A stretch of DNA of 64,000 bases from Cyathus striatus (GCA_025738555.1 JAOVFP010000013.1:2852001-2916000); one strand, 5' to 3'. Numbered from the stretch's first letter, positions 45,747-58,096 are shown. Notes: generated by a model from the letters alone, not told the origin. Made by a program: numbers and translations.

Positions 45747-48697
45747 TTACCACCATGAGTTATGCCACTGTTTGCCCGGGCTATGTATTCCTGGACTGTC
45801 ATAGAGAAGAGACCCTCTGGCATCACCGAATAGCCCTCCAGGGCTATCGTCATACCTCTCTCCCATCCTCTTGAGTTCTTCATTCAATAAATCTCTAGGA
45901 TCGTGAGGATCGTATACGGACCGCGAGCGAGGAGTGCGGAATGGCGAGCCACCTGACATGCTGTTATTACCGGGAGTCCGGAATGGAGATTCACTGGAGT
46001 TGGCGGAGAATACCAGCTTCTTCGGAGTCACAGGAGGACGTGGAGGTCCATTTTCGCTTGTTGTCCGTTTTCTTGGAGTACGCAAAGGATCAGCGACATC
46101 ATCGCTGTCCTGTTTGCTATCAAGACCCGACATAAATTCGGATGGCTTAAAGATAGCAGTCGGGGGAGGATCGAGATGTGACTTATAATGCGCTAGGCTA
46201 GCAGAGGGGCTCATATGCAAACCTTTATGAGATATCGGTGTGCGCACGGATGAAAGAGGAAGCTCGCTTGATTTTCGGGGAGGAGTGGATGGGGGGATAG
46301 AGGATGGTTGTAATGGTGATGTGATCGACTGATGCTCCTCCCGAGCATCTTTTACGTGCAAAGATCTGGGCGGAACGGTTCGGCGAGAAGGCGTAGGAGA
46401 GCCAGGCATGGGAGGAAACGAAAGGCCCTTAAAAGGGCATTAGCATCAGTGCATCATATGAACGAATAAAGAAATACCTGAGTACGGGACTTCGCTCGTT
46501 GTTTGCCATTCATAATTCTCGTGCCTACGTTTTTCCTGCCATCTTCATCATCACTATCGGGTAAATTCAACAACTCAATTCCAGGTTGGAGGCTGCTTGA
46601 TGTCTTCGGAGACTCTCCCCAAAATTTAACGGGACCGAGCAACGAAGACTTAAATACTGCATCGTCTCCGTCCTCAGTCTCTCCCGAAGCAGATGATAAT
46701 TCATCGTCCAATCCGGTAATCGTTACAGGCGCAGATAATTCCATACGATGACTAGCATGATCATCAACGTCCATATCGCTAGTCGAAGGCAACGAAGAAG
46801 GCGGGCTTGAACTACGATTTGGTGTCAGTTCAGGAACAGAAAGCGCTGAAGAAAATTCGGACACAGGCGCTAGGGAATCTGGTGGCGATGTCTCATCTCT
46901 GGATTCTTGCGTTTTACTTGACGACTCCATTAAGCGTCCAAACGCAGTTCCAGACGGCAAAGGTGGAAATAGTATTTCCGCTGGAATATGAGTTTGTGAC
47001 TGTGTTAAGCAACTCTCGTAGTATGGTTGATGATGAGGGGTCGGTCGGGTAGGTGGAAAAAGAGGTCGCGATGAAAAGCTGGTGGGGGTATCTGAAGACA
47101 GTAACTCTGCCGTTGATACAGAATAAGCTGTTTTCGCTGAGGGATGTGGTTCCTTCTTCAGCCTCTTTGCCTTTCTTGAATCACCATCATCGTCGTCAAT
47201 TCTCTTCCGGCCCCTGCCTTTGCCTCGTGAATTTCCACCTTTATCTTTGCCACCGTTGCCGTTCATGATATCTTTACAAAGATGTTTTTAAACCCGCCGT
47301 CTTTAAAACACTCCAGGTCTTCATCCCAGACTGCCCAAAGAGTTCTACCAACAGAGCGATCGCGTGGAACCTTGCGAAAAACTATTGTTGTACTCAAGAC
47401 ATGGCGAATACTATTCATCCAGGTTGTTTCGCCTCGCTTGTAATAAGGATACACGATAGTTATCCAATCATATATTTCCTGAAGTGTGAGGCGATGTTCT
47501 GGAGAAGACAAAATAGCTTGTCCAACAAGCGCAGCATATGACATATCAGGTTTATTCTGAGAATATGGGCCTGGAGGAAGCTTATATGGCAATCTATCAT
47601 ATTCGTCCTCTGAAGGCAAAGGCTCCATGGGACCGGGTGAAGAAACGAGATTTACGAGTGCACGAATAGGAGAAGATACAGGAGAAGATGGTGGCGGAGG
47701 TGAAGAAGGAGGAAGAGGTGAGTTTTCATGCTGAGGGGTTAACCTCTCTGAAGCCGGTAGTATACGCTTGTTCTGTGGCGTAACAGGAAAAACGGATGGA
47801 TCTGTGCCAGGCACAGACATACAGTGTGGATAGGTCATATATGGACCATAAGCATAGTAGTGCGGAATAGGAATCATCTGAGGAGTGACCGGTGGTGGTG
47901 GTGGTGGTGGACGCGTGGGAGTAGGGGTTTCAATTTTACACGCACCCTCCTGTAGCGAGGGAAGATAAGAAGTGCCACTCCTATAGTAGAATAAACACGA
48001 ACCTTGTGAGGAGGACCACTTAACAAAACATGATCTCTGTAATATTTGTATTTTTGCGGAGTGACCGGAGAAACTTCCTGGACCTATCTATCATCAACAT
48101 CTGAAGGTGATAACGCGTTAAAGCTAACAATCTGACCTGTGTGGGTGTATCAGTAAATCGTTCCTCGCTGCCCATGCTTGAAGATGTTCGATTATCGCGT
48201 GCCAGCCTAAATGAATCCAAGCTGTGACTGGACTGAGACGCGGTGCTAGGCGAGGGAGAAGGTGGATGAAGAATATGTCTGGAGTTCATCTCGCGTTCTT
48301 TCACGCGTCGCAACTTCTTCTCCCTTCTGCTCTGCCTCTGCCTCTCGATAACAGCTTCCATGCTATCATAATGTCGGACACTGGTGCCTGGAAGGTCGTA
48401 GCACTCTGACTTTATGGGCGTCGCAGGAGGGCTTGCGTCTCGTAAAGAACCTGAACGTGCACGAGAGAGAGAGCGCGTAAATGAGGAACTAGATGTCGTC
48501 GACCTTGATAATGAGCGAAGATCAGAGTTTGACCTTGATCTATAACCAGAATCGCGGTCGGATACGCGTGAATTAAGCGCGTCGGATTGTGCTGTAAGAA
48601 ACTGACGCATTTCGCCAGTGTGTTTGTTCAACTCTTCACGTGTAATACCGAGTTGGTTAAGAAGATGTGACATGGGAGAGACCTGAGGATTCTCCAT
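45747..48697 (-). CDS. Forkhead transcription factor (one apparent frame break)
   Basis: Nuclear DNA-binding protein related to fungal Fkh/Hcm1/Sep1 cell-cycle regulators. Starts MENPQVSPMSHLLNQLGI. A Ser/Arg-rich stretch (RSLSRSTTSSSSFTRSLSR) and a proline run (RPPPPPPPVTP) precede the forkhead domain at about 47280-47570: PDMSYAALVGQAILSSPEHR, LTLQEIYDWITIVYPYYKRG, TTWMNSIRHVLSTTIVFRKV and GRTLWAVWDEDLECFKDGG. In helix 3 the usual Asn after NSIRH is Val, while His is kept. After GGFK the frame breaks at five T (47285-47289); adding one base leads into MNGNGGKDKGGNSRGKGRGR, a basic nuclear-signal-like segment. The long disordered tail is rich in SP/TP sites and ends SPGKQWHNSWW, TAA 45747-45749. 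Confidence 0.85.
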
Positions 48698-49106
48698 GTG
48701 CAGTAGGAGGAAAAGAAATGGCGATATAGTTGCGAGAAATAGATAGGATAGCTCAAGACAACTGGTTGGAAAAATTGTGTAACAGCTAGAGAGAAGCTGA
48801 TTTGTATCGCAACAAATTGAATCACAGAAATTCGCGGAATATGAGAAATTCAATGAAGGGAAAGGCAATGGTGAGAGAAGGAGGCGAAAAAGGAGGAAAG
48901 AGAAGAAGAGTACAGCGAGTGCTCCGGAGGATAAGTCGTTTGACTGCATTGTCACAAGAGCATCTTGTATCACATTATGTAATGCTAATGTCACGTCACC
49001 CGGCTTTCATTCTTGTGATCTCATTCAAATCCAATTCATATTATAATTTCATTCAAAATCAAATATATTCACAAATAATGAAACAACATATGCATTCAGC
49101 TCGTCT
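48698..49106. other. Region between the DNA ligase IV stop and forkhead start
   Basis: Promoter of the forkhead gene. The plus-strand open frame at 48802-49221 overlaps the true last exons of DNA ligase IV on the other strand and shows no conserved features. Confidence 0.55.
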
Positions 49107-52100
49107 CTACGGAGAAAAATCTGTGACCATTATGTTAAGTGTGCACAATAGATCACAAAGAACAAAGGACACGACCTACCATCTTCATCGAGCAATGTTT
49201 CCTCCTGTATACATGCTGTAATGTATTCTGATACCACTATATGCCGCCTCTTGGGTCTGTATATTGTTATAATCAAATTGCTTTGCATAACCGATACGTA
49301 GCTTACTTGGATGTCCGCTTCATTAAATCCAATCTTCGACTTTCATCCCGTTTATCCATCACAATATGTGTGAGTTTTGGTTCATCTAATCCCGACAGTT
49401 TACCCCCATTTTGAACGATAAGGTCGGATATCTTCGCAAAGCTGTACGAGGTTTTGTTGGAAAAGAACAAATATATTTATTTCTTTACACTCACCTCGCG
49501 CTGATGTCGTCTTCATGTTTCGATTTCACTATCATACCGTTATTTCGTGCGTTCACGGGTGTATCCAAGTAGAAGCATCTACGGCATTCGTCACAATCAT
49601 CTCAAAAATAAAAATCACCAACTCACAAATGCCTAAATATCAGCTCGGCATCGTAATCCATAGCTGTATCACTCTCTCCCATCCGAATCTCTACACTATC
49701 TCTTGGTGAACCCTAGTGCAGTAAGTACAATATTGACATCAATAAAGTGAATCTATCACCATGAATGAACTGTCCGAAGTTGAACTCTCTCTGGTGACTA
49801 ACTTGTTATCATCGACATTGAACCAGTCATCCAGATCAGGATCTTCTGCAGCAACATCCGCATTGTCCGAGTCGTTTTCAGTTGCGCTGTCCTCATCTTG
49901 CTTTTGTTCATTTTCTGAGTACTTGTTACCATTTACTTCGAACCATTCTGAAAGATCTGGATCGAGTTCTTCCGCACGCTCTCCTATCTTTGAGGTCAAG
50001 TGATTGGTTTCCAAGGGTGTTCCCTCAGATAATTCCTCGTCCATGTAATTTTTTCTTTGCCCTTTTCATCTTCGCCGTAATGTTCTTCTGTCATACGTGC
50101 TTCAGTAGCATGAAAAAAGTACCTGCAGATCGAATAAGCGCTCCATATATATATGTAAAATGGACAGCTGACTTTTTGCGCAAAGGTACAAGCCTACCAA
50201 TCGCGACAGAGTCCTCAACCCAAGATGGTCTCACTATATCATGGATCCCCTTATTGATGATAAGTTTTAAGTCATACGCTAAATAGTTCAATTTCACAAA
50301 CATTGAAAACCAAAGAAGTTTCACGTACGTGTAACAGTGCCGTCGTATACTATAAAAAGATTTTCCTGGTTTCTCACAATTTGCGCACACTTGCCGCCAT
50401 GCTTGTGTATTCTTTTATACGTAAGTCAAACGTAAGTTCACAAGCAATACACAAAAACGCGTTACTTACAAAGCCATCCATGTATTCTTGTCTTGATCGC
50501 CAGTTCGTGACTTGGGATCAGACACAACAACAAATGTCATTCCTGAAAAGAGATTCGACTCTACACGAAGGCTCTTCAAACTACCACCGCTGTATTCAGG
50601 CAACATGGTTGGCTACGCATGATATAATTAGACGCGTGAATATAATATCATTCAGAAATACCTTTTTGACAACAGTCTTCTTCTTTTTCGTAGATACCCT
50701 GTTGTAGAACCTAAACCACTGGTGTTTTCATTTCAGTATTAAATACGCATACCCTATATCACTTTCCATTTTTCGCTTTTTCTCAGAACGTATACTTTCG
50801 AAGACCGCTGAAAAGACGATAAAACCCAAGTCAGATTGCAGCGAAAGTAAGTATCCGTACCAGAAGCTGGCATACAGTCCGCAATACTCAGGTCGTCCCT
50901 AATAGATAGAGCACGTGGAAATCGCATAGTGAAACCTATATGATATTGATCTATATGTGGGGTGAGGATATGTCAGAGTAACTCAAATATTGTACATACC
51001 AGACGGGGTTACTTCAGCAGCTTTCACTTTGAGAATGAATGAACTAAGAACATGGTGAGCTGGATATCAGTTAATCCGTAACATGTGATATACTCCTCAG
51101 GTTCCAAGTACACATCACCCTTGTCATCGTGTGATCGTTTTGCAGTTTGTAAGAATTCTGGAGGATGCTTAGGATCCCAGACTTTCCATGGTTTTGACCG
51201 GATCCACACATAGTCGGCAAACGACAAGCCGGAACCAATTCTCACAAATGTGCTATATCTAAAATCCCATCTATAATCAGCAGCGATGTTCAGAAACTTG
51301 ATTGTACTTACTTTGGTTCGCCATCATCATCATTAGAATGTCGATCGTCCAAGACTGCACAAACGAGGGTAGATACTCCGCCACCACGTTTTCCAGTACC
51401 GTAATTTCCAGCTACCAAACGACCTTATTAATAATGTAGTCATTATACAGCCATAAACGTACCAACGACGAGGACATCAACGGTCTCTCCCATATTATCC
51501 TGTATTAAGACATTTATTGAAGAGATAAATGGTACAATAAACAACGCGCACCATGTATTCTGGTTTGACCTGTGATCGAGGATTAGTTGAAACCCATACC
51601 ATCAACAGCATCATACCTTCACCCAATCCATATTCCGTCCATTTAAGATATATTTTGCGTTAGGGTGCTTGATTACAAGACCTTCCCCTCGGTTGGTCAT
51701 TATATCATCCATCCTAGACCTGATTTCCTTGGCAGTTCTTCCTCGATATTCCTTTACAAACTCAATACGTCCCTGTATTTCCTTCATGCATCGCCTGAGG
51801 TTCCTTTTCCGGAAGGACGTTGACTTCTCCATCAACGGTTGTCCGTTCAATAACAATAAATCAAAAACTTTGACTGACGAAAAGTTGAGTGAAATGTCTT
51901 ATAGAGTACTATATTTAACAGCTTACAGCAAGGACGGGGGTTATGCTCCTTCTTAGATTTATCTAAAACAAAGTGCTTAAGTATAGTAAGCGCGACCTTC
52001 ACATCTCTACTCACCCAAAGCTGCAGTCTTCAGTGTACCGAAGGGGAGATTTCTCTCAGAGACCGGATCCCAGACGAGCATCTCGCCGTCCAGTATAATG

Positions 52101-53555
52101 CTACGTCTGTTTTCACAATAATCGTTTATAGGATGCATTGTAGAACTTACTTATCAATTTGTGGGTCGAAAGCATTATCGATGTGAGGTGTGAGGCTTCC
52201 TGTGCCTACATGACTACCATAGAGATAGGTATAATCTTTCCCCTTCCTATATTAATACGAGTTAGAGAAAATAAAACATAGCAAATAAACTTCTTTCCTC
52301 GAGCAATAAAAATACTCGTTGCCACGTTTGTGCAGCTGCATCCGCTCACCGTCTAGTTTCTCTTCAACGAAGAACTCGGCTCCACGCATTTCCTTTACCG
52401 TTTCCTCAATCTTCCTTGTAGGGCGCTTGCATAACATAGGTGCAAACGCATGGAATAACCGCACTGTTTTTTCCTATCGGTACTTTAGTACAAAAGATTG
52501 AATCTTCATTAAGCATTCCAACCTCTGCATTTAGGCGAAGCGCTGGATCCCAGAGTTTCCAGACAACCCGCTTCAGATCTGAGCATGTGTTGTACAAATC
52601 TTGAGCATCAGGGTGGAATACTGTGAAAACAGTTGTTTCTTTGACAGAAATAATCATGTCTTTTCTACGGTGAGCTTCATTAATGGATACCGTGAAACGT
52701 AAAGTAAGAACCTTTCAGAATTATACGAGCGATCCATTTCTGCTCTTCGGCAGTTGAATGGCTATATACACGTTGAAGAATCTTGGACTGTGTATCTCTA
52801 CGCTATGTTTACCCAGTGGTTCAAGTAAGATTCGAATGACATACTGTTTACCCATGTTCTCAGCTAACTCGTCCAATATTTCGTTCACGTCATCGATTGA
52901 AAGTGAACCCTCGATAACAGATGAGCGTTTGCTGACGACTTCATAGAGAACAGTTGGGAAATCGCCTGATATTTTCTGTTCGAAGGCAAATTATATCAGA
53001 ACTAGAACAGGCAATGTGTGCAGCACAATATACATCTTTCTCGGTCGGCTTTTTCCAGTTTAGGAGACGGATTGCGTCGGGGTCCCGCATTCCGAGGGGA
53101 ATAAGCTTTATGTACGTTTTTGCCAAGTTCTTCTCTTTGAGACCATAAACAGCTCTCTCTCGGTCTTTCTGGATACAACTGTCACATACTGCTTCTCCTC
53201 CTTGAGCTTCAGACTATATACCTGAGGTAATATTAAACGCAGAACAGGATATAAATCATATCCTTTCTCTTGTCTCCAGTGCTGTTGGTTGTGAAGTCTG
53301 AACTTTTAGAAACTCTTGCCAATGGATTCATTCACATACATTGAGCCATACTTCAAGACATTTCCTTCGCCTATCCTGCTTCCTTTCTAATTGTAGCTTT
53401 TCAAATAGCTTTACAAGGATAGCGAAAGGAGCACTTCCAACGTTCTGTGGTGGTGGCTGATACGTTTCTTCGAGTGGTTGAAGCTGAATGCTCTGAGAGC
53501 CAGATACAGAGGGTTCAGGTGTTGGCTGCATACGTATGATAGGATTGTAGTTCAC
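49107..53555 (-). CDS. lig4: DNA ligase IV (NHEJ), including C-terminal BRCT exons
   Basis: ATP-dependent ligase of non-homologous end joining. The N-terminal DNA-binding part includes KTYIKLIPLGMRDPDAIRLL. Adenylation motif I is EEKLDGERMQLH (Lys codon near 52360), followed by SIILDGEMLVWDP, GEGLVIKHPNAKYILNGR and DWVKVKPEYMDNMGETVDVL. A first BRCT lies near 50090-50680 (DIVRPSWVEDSVAIGRLVPL). The protein does not end at the TGA at 49739: a donor after SDSSFM joins small exons giving YDAELIFRHLCFYLDTPVNA, LSGLDEPKLTHIVMDKRDES and KPKRRHIVVSEYITACIQEE, ending DEDDFSP at TAG 49107-49109. Near 52786 HSVEIHSP and KILQRVYSHSTAEEQKWIA are one base out of frame. Over ten short introns. Confidence 0.92.
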
Positions 53556-54894
53556 AATAAAGAATGGCTGAGATTACAGTACTGAATAAGTAGTATGTAG
53601 TCGAATTCAATTGAAACGGAGTGAAGCTTTGATTTTGGAAGTCTTGGTGAAGTCGTAACAAACAAACAGTTAAGTACCGGCTGTCACATGTCACCCTCTG
53701 TAAAATGGAATTACATACTTATACTTATTGCCAACTTATTGCAGCAACATTGCAACTTTTGCAAGTAACGTCTTTCCAGTCATAGAAAGTGTCATCCCAC
53801 AATAAACTAAATTGATTGTGCATGGGAAACATGAAAATGTATAAATTTAGAACAGTTTCTTACCGAAGCCGAAATTCATAGGTACTTATGTAGGATGAAA
53901 TCTACTGAAGCCTGAAATGTATCCTTCAATCCAAGCAACCATGGCGCAGCGTGTTTGCGTGATCAGATTAAATAAAACTAGCGACACGCATTTTCCCTGC
54001 ATGCTCCGGCAATTCCCCTGTATTGATTCTAAGCACCGCCTGAAGGACTGGACCTAAGCATGAGTAGTATATGAGCAAGAACGTCAAGCTATTCTAGGCA
54101 GTTATCAAGGAAGCATGATAGAAATCAGCATCTCAGCCATGAACAGCTCATTGAATGTAGCGGGGCACGATGAACTTTCAGTAGGCAAACAGCCTGGAAT
54201 TATGCTTGTGCTGGGATATATTACTAGGCGGGAACAGGACGCATACTCTGGCGAAGAGTAAAGACATCACAGGAAGATCATTGTGAGAAGGCCGCTACAA
54301 GCACGAAACGAAGTACGAGCTTCTCAGTGAAAACACGAAGTTTGGCAGGAGATGATCTGGGCGGCAGAAGTTAGGCGATCAGCAGTGCGTGTGATGAAGG
54401 GATGAAGAACATGTGTATCTGGAGAAGACGAGAGCAGAATAGGACAGAGCCAACGTGAGCAACACGAAGAGGCGTCGAAAATAATGAAACACAAGACAGA
54501 TTTGTGCACGGTTGGCTGTGTGATCGTAGACACGCCATAAGGTGGTAAGACGTGCCATGTGCAGTCAGCGAGTAGAAAATGCGGCAACACGTTCAGAAGT
54601 GTGGTTCAAGTATGGGTGAGCGAGGAAGAGTATTGACTTCACGTTCAGGAGGTATCAGATCAGTTGTTAGAGTGCAAGTTCAAGTCGAAAATCTACCAAT
54701 CAGTCACCACGTGCCTACGTTTCCTCTACTTTAATTTCAACTACATACCGTATACTCTTCGCATCTCCTCGTTCCTTCTTTCCTACTTGCAGTGTTCTTT
54801 CCTCACAAGGTATGTTCTACTGCATATCTATTTAACCCTCGGTCTCTAATCCATTCACAGACCATCATCCTCATCTTTTGCTTTAACGATCTCC
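53556..54894. other. 1.3-kb region without a recognisable gene
   Basis: No long frame, tRNA or snoRNA pattern on either strand. The right end is the dynein light chain promoter, with a 5' UTR intron at 54810-54860 (GTATGT...CACAG). The centre (about 53950-54600) has the base composition of coding DNA rather than AT-rich spacer, but I found no supported reading frame. It could hold a non-coding transcript or a decayed gene. Confidence 0.4.
54810..54860 (+). other. 5' UTR intron of the dynein light chain gene
   Basis: Donor CAAG|GTATGT and acceptor CATTCACAG flank a 51-base segment upstream of the ATG at 54895. Size and sites match the coding introns of the window. Confidence 0.55.
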
Positions 54895-55372
54895 ATGGCT
54901 GAGAAACTCGACGCGCCCACCTCCTCCACCGACGCTGGCTCTGGCCCCAGGGACGGTGGAATTACTGGCTCTGGCCCCAAGGCCATCATCAAGAACGTCG
55001 ATATGAGCGAGGAGATGCAGCAGGAGAGCGTGGATATCGCATCAGCAGCATTAGAAAAATATAACATCGAGAAGGATATCGCTGCTCAGATTAAGAAGGA
55101 GTTTGATCGAAGACACGGTCCTACATGGCATGTCGTCGTTGGAAAGAATTTTGGGAGCTATGTTACCCACGGTGAGCATGCGTGTGTCAAGGTTCCTGTT
55201 TCCCGTGTCCTCTCCAATGCGATGGATTTTCACTCGCCTCCATTGCGTACACGCATCCTCCGTTTTTCACTCTCCTGGAATGAATCTATATATTGACCGA
55301 ACCATTATAGAAACCAAGCATTTCATCTACTTCTATGTCGGGTCTCTCGCTATCCTCATCTGGAAGTCATAA
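54895..55372 (+). CDS. DYN2: Cytoplasmic dynein light chain LC8
   Basis: Dimeric hub protein of dynein and other complexes. Starts [17 protein letters not shown], then [38 protein letters not shown], the LC8 signature [20 protein letters not shown] across the intron (donor GTGAGC, acceptor TATAG) and the strand [17 protein letters not shown], stop TAA 55370-55372. LC8 proteins are about 90 residues; this one has a short N-terminal extension of about 20. A 5' UTR intron at 54810-54860 is likely. Confidence 0.95.
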
Positions 55373-55860
55373 AAACCTCGCTGCTACGCTTTCCCAATTC
55401 TAAGCAGCTCTAGTCCAAGATGGATAGCAAATTGGCGATAACACTACTTTTACCTTGATCGATATATATTGCTCATCGATTTGTCATTGTTTCTTGGTGT
55501 CGGCTATGGCTTTAGAACTTTGCGAACATCTGGGTGTTGTTTTCCTCTCGATATTGAACAGGGGTTGTCAACTTCAGATTTAGGACTTCTAAAATGTGAA
55601 CTGCCTGATAAACTTTTAGCCTGAGGTTGTCACTTGCTTTACACGAAAATCAATGAATATTATTACTACATACTCAGATATATAAACATTGACTTGGGTT
55701 ATAACTACAACAGATAACTAGTACATGCATAATCTTATCGATACTCGGTATCAAGGCAAACAATATTCAGAACTTAGGGGATGTGTGTATAGTAATAATG
55801 ATTCTCTTCCCGGGACTCCTGCCGTTGAGACGCTCATCACGAAAAAAAATAGGCAATGCA
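55373..55860. other. Convergent intergenic region
   Basis: Between the dynein light chain stop and the stop of the secreted protein gene. No coding sequence seen. Confidence 0.55.
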
Positions 55861-57124
55861 CTAAGCACCGGTAATTCCTCCAGTAGCACCAGTGTCCTGA
55901 ATCCTGGAAAGCACATCCGCAGGGCGCGCACATGTTACAGATGTTCCAGGGGAGTTGACCAAAGGAAGAGCAGCGCACACAACATCTGTGCCACAGGAGG
56001 AAAGGATGAACTTGCCTCCTACACATTGAGCAAATGACGTTCCGACGCATGCATCCTCTCCATCTGTCATCGTTCAATTAGCATAAGAAAGTCGCTGAAA
56101 CCGAAAGAAATTTACCATCACAAGAGGAGTCAGCCGTCAGCTTCGCAAATTTGGCATTCAATGCCTGTGCATCCTTGCCGTTCTGAAGGGCAAAACTTGA
56201 CCCTCCGGCTACAGCACTTCCTCCGCTAACTGCCGTAGCCATAGATGTCGGAGACAATGTACTGGTAGGTACTGTAGTAGTGCTAACATCCACTGGGGCA
56301 GTTGAATCATCTTTGAAATCATTCATTGAATTTAGTGTCAATTACCAAAAAGATGACATACCAGAATCCGAAGATCCAGCTGCACCACCTGAAGAGCTGT
56401 CGTTTCCGGCTTGAGAGCCTGATCCCTTAACAGCCCCAACCCCAGGATTCTGGGTAATGTCAACGAGCTGACTTCCATCGGATATGGGGCCAGATGGATT
56501 TGCAGGACAAGAACCAGAGGGACTGAGAGGGCTACTCTGGCCAAACGGTATTGTTCCAACCCCTCCGACTGCGATACCGCCGACAAATGTCTTTGGGTCA
56601 GCACCTGCAAACTGGCACTGGAAGAGCCCGTTCAATTCAGCATTTTTAGGAGCTGTTTGGCAGTACGGGACACTTTGTGATGTAGGCTGAATATGGTCAT
56701 AGGTGAATATTATATGCAATGATGTTTAACAGTGAGTTCACATACAGTGTTGCGCGGCTGTTGGGCAAAGATTTGCGCGAACTTGATCATGTCTGCATCA
56801 CTATTTAGACTCTTCGCGAGGTCAATCATAGCGTCGGCTGAATCTTGCTGGTCGCAAGACCCTGCTGCAGCGAGAAGGGTGCTGAATGCAGTGATAGAAA
56901 CAGGATTACACTTCTGCGCGCCGCCAGCAGCCAGCTACGGTCGCAAACATGCCAATATCAGTGAAAGTTAGGTAGTAGAGACATGATCCACAACATACAC
57001 ATGCTTTCTCCCAGTTGGCGGTGGAATCATCGATGATTTGAGCAATACGCTTTGAGTGAGGAGTGGGGGCAGCCAGCACCGAAGCCGATACGATGGCAAG
57101 GATAATGAAAGGACGGTACATCAT
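55861..57124 (-). CDS. Secreted protein with CBM19-like C-terminal domain
   Basis: Starts MMYRPFIILAIVSASVLAAP, a clear signal peptide (ATG ending at 57124; a second ATG follows directly). Exons then give LAAGGAQKCNPVSITAFSTL, CDQQDSADAMIDLAKSLNSD and CQTAPKNAELNGLFQCQFAG. A Ser/Gly/Thr-rich linker follows, with STTTVPTSTLSPTSMATAV. The C-terminal domain is ACVGTSFAQCVGGKFILSSC followed by CAALPLVNSPGTSVTC, a pattern I associate with CBM19-type chitin-binding modules. Stop TAG 55861-55863. Five or so introns. The N-terminal domain recurs in Agaricomycete secretomes, but I do not know a function. Binding to chitin or the fungal wall is inference. Confidence 0.7.
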
Positions 57125-58096
57125 TCTGTAGTAGGAAATACTTGGCAAAAAATGATATAAATGCTAGTAGTGAAATAGGACGTTCTGGACGCTGGTAAGG
57201 AGCACCTGGCTGAAAGAAGAGAAACGAGTGCAAAGCAGAAGGAAAGTGCGAGGCTCTGAGAGGACAGGTGTAAGAAAGGAAGAATGGGGAGCCATATGAG
57301 AAGAAAAGGTTGCATTTATAGCAGAACCAACTTGAGTGGAACAATGGATGCCTGTTTGTAAACAGATGGAGTACAATTTTAGATGAATGTAAGGAAGCCT
57401 GGCAAGACTCCGAGCAAGCATCCGACGAGGTGGATTGGAGATTGGAATGCTACGTTCCCCAGGAGACAAGTTACAATCGCAGATTATGCCTATTGTGCCC
57501 TTATTCTTCGTGAAAGATAGACAGGCCTACTGCAACTGCCAACAATAATCATCGAACAAGGAATTTAACATCTAACAAGTTGTTGCCAAACTGTTGGAGA
57601 TCCACCAAAGTTATTTTGGGATGTGATATGACCCATTGTGGCACTGGCTTGGAACAGCTGCAAACAAACCTTTTGTTGCAATGCAACCATTCGATGCCGG
57701 ATCCGCAGCCCTGAGGCACTCCATGTCATTTCTCGCAGTACATTTGCGTATGCTCTCCACTAAATAGCACTAGTATGTCCACAATTTAAAATGCAACACC
57801 TCGGGATCGTCAAGCAGCTGTAACAACTAAAAATCCAACTAAATATATCCTGCGATTTCCACTCATAATGAATCATTGTCATACGGAGCATTCAACCAGG
57901 ACCGTGCAGGGGCTATGAATTATGGCGATTTTTTAATGTTTACTTGAATTATGCACCTAGTTTTCAAAACCAGCTCACTATTTTGGGATGAGAAAGTTCC
58001 TCATCCCAAAATGGTGAGCTTTCGCAGCGGAATGCAGTGGTAGTAATAGATGAGTTGCAACGATGCCCATCGGTGGGTGCTGGACACCCAACATCA
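57125..58096. other. Intergenic region containing a strong hairpin
   Basis: About 970 bases upstream of the secreted-protein gene and downstream of the BTB gene. No gene seen. A near-perfect inverted repeat lies at 57972-58020. Confidence 0.55.
57972..58020. repeat. 21-bp inverted repeat with 7-base loop
   Basis: Left arm 57972-57992 and right arm 58000-58020 pair at 20 of 21 positions around the loop AAAGTTC. The arms contain TTTTGGGATGAG / CTCATCCCAAAA. It sits 77 bases downstream of the BTB gene stop. No matching terminal repeat of a transposon was seen nearby. It could be a hairpin RNA, a solo short inverted-repeat element, or a 3'-end structure. Confidence 0.9.

Noticed and set aside
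47890..47920. (GGT)n microsatellite as a regulatory repeat
   Set aside because: On the minus strand it encodes the proline run of the forkhead protein.
48802..49221. 139-codon plus-strand frame
   Set aside because: Overlaps the last exons of DNA ligase IV on the opposite strand and has no conserved features.
54380..54470. TGTGATGA near 54388 as a snoRNA box C
   Set aside because: No CTGA follows within 100 bases.
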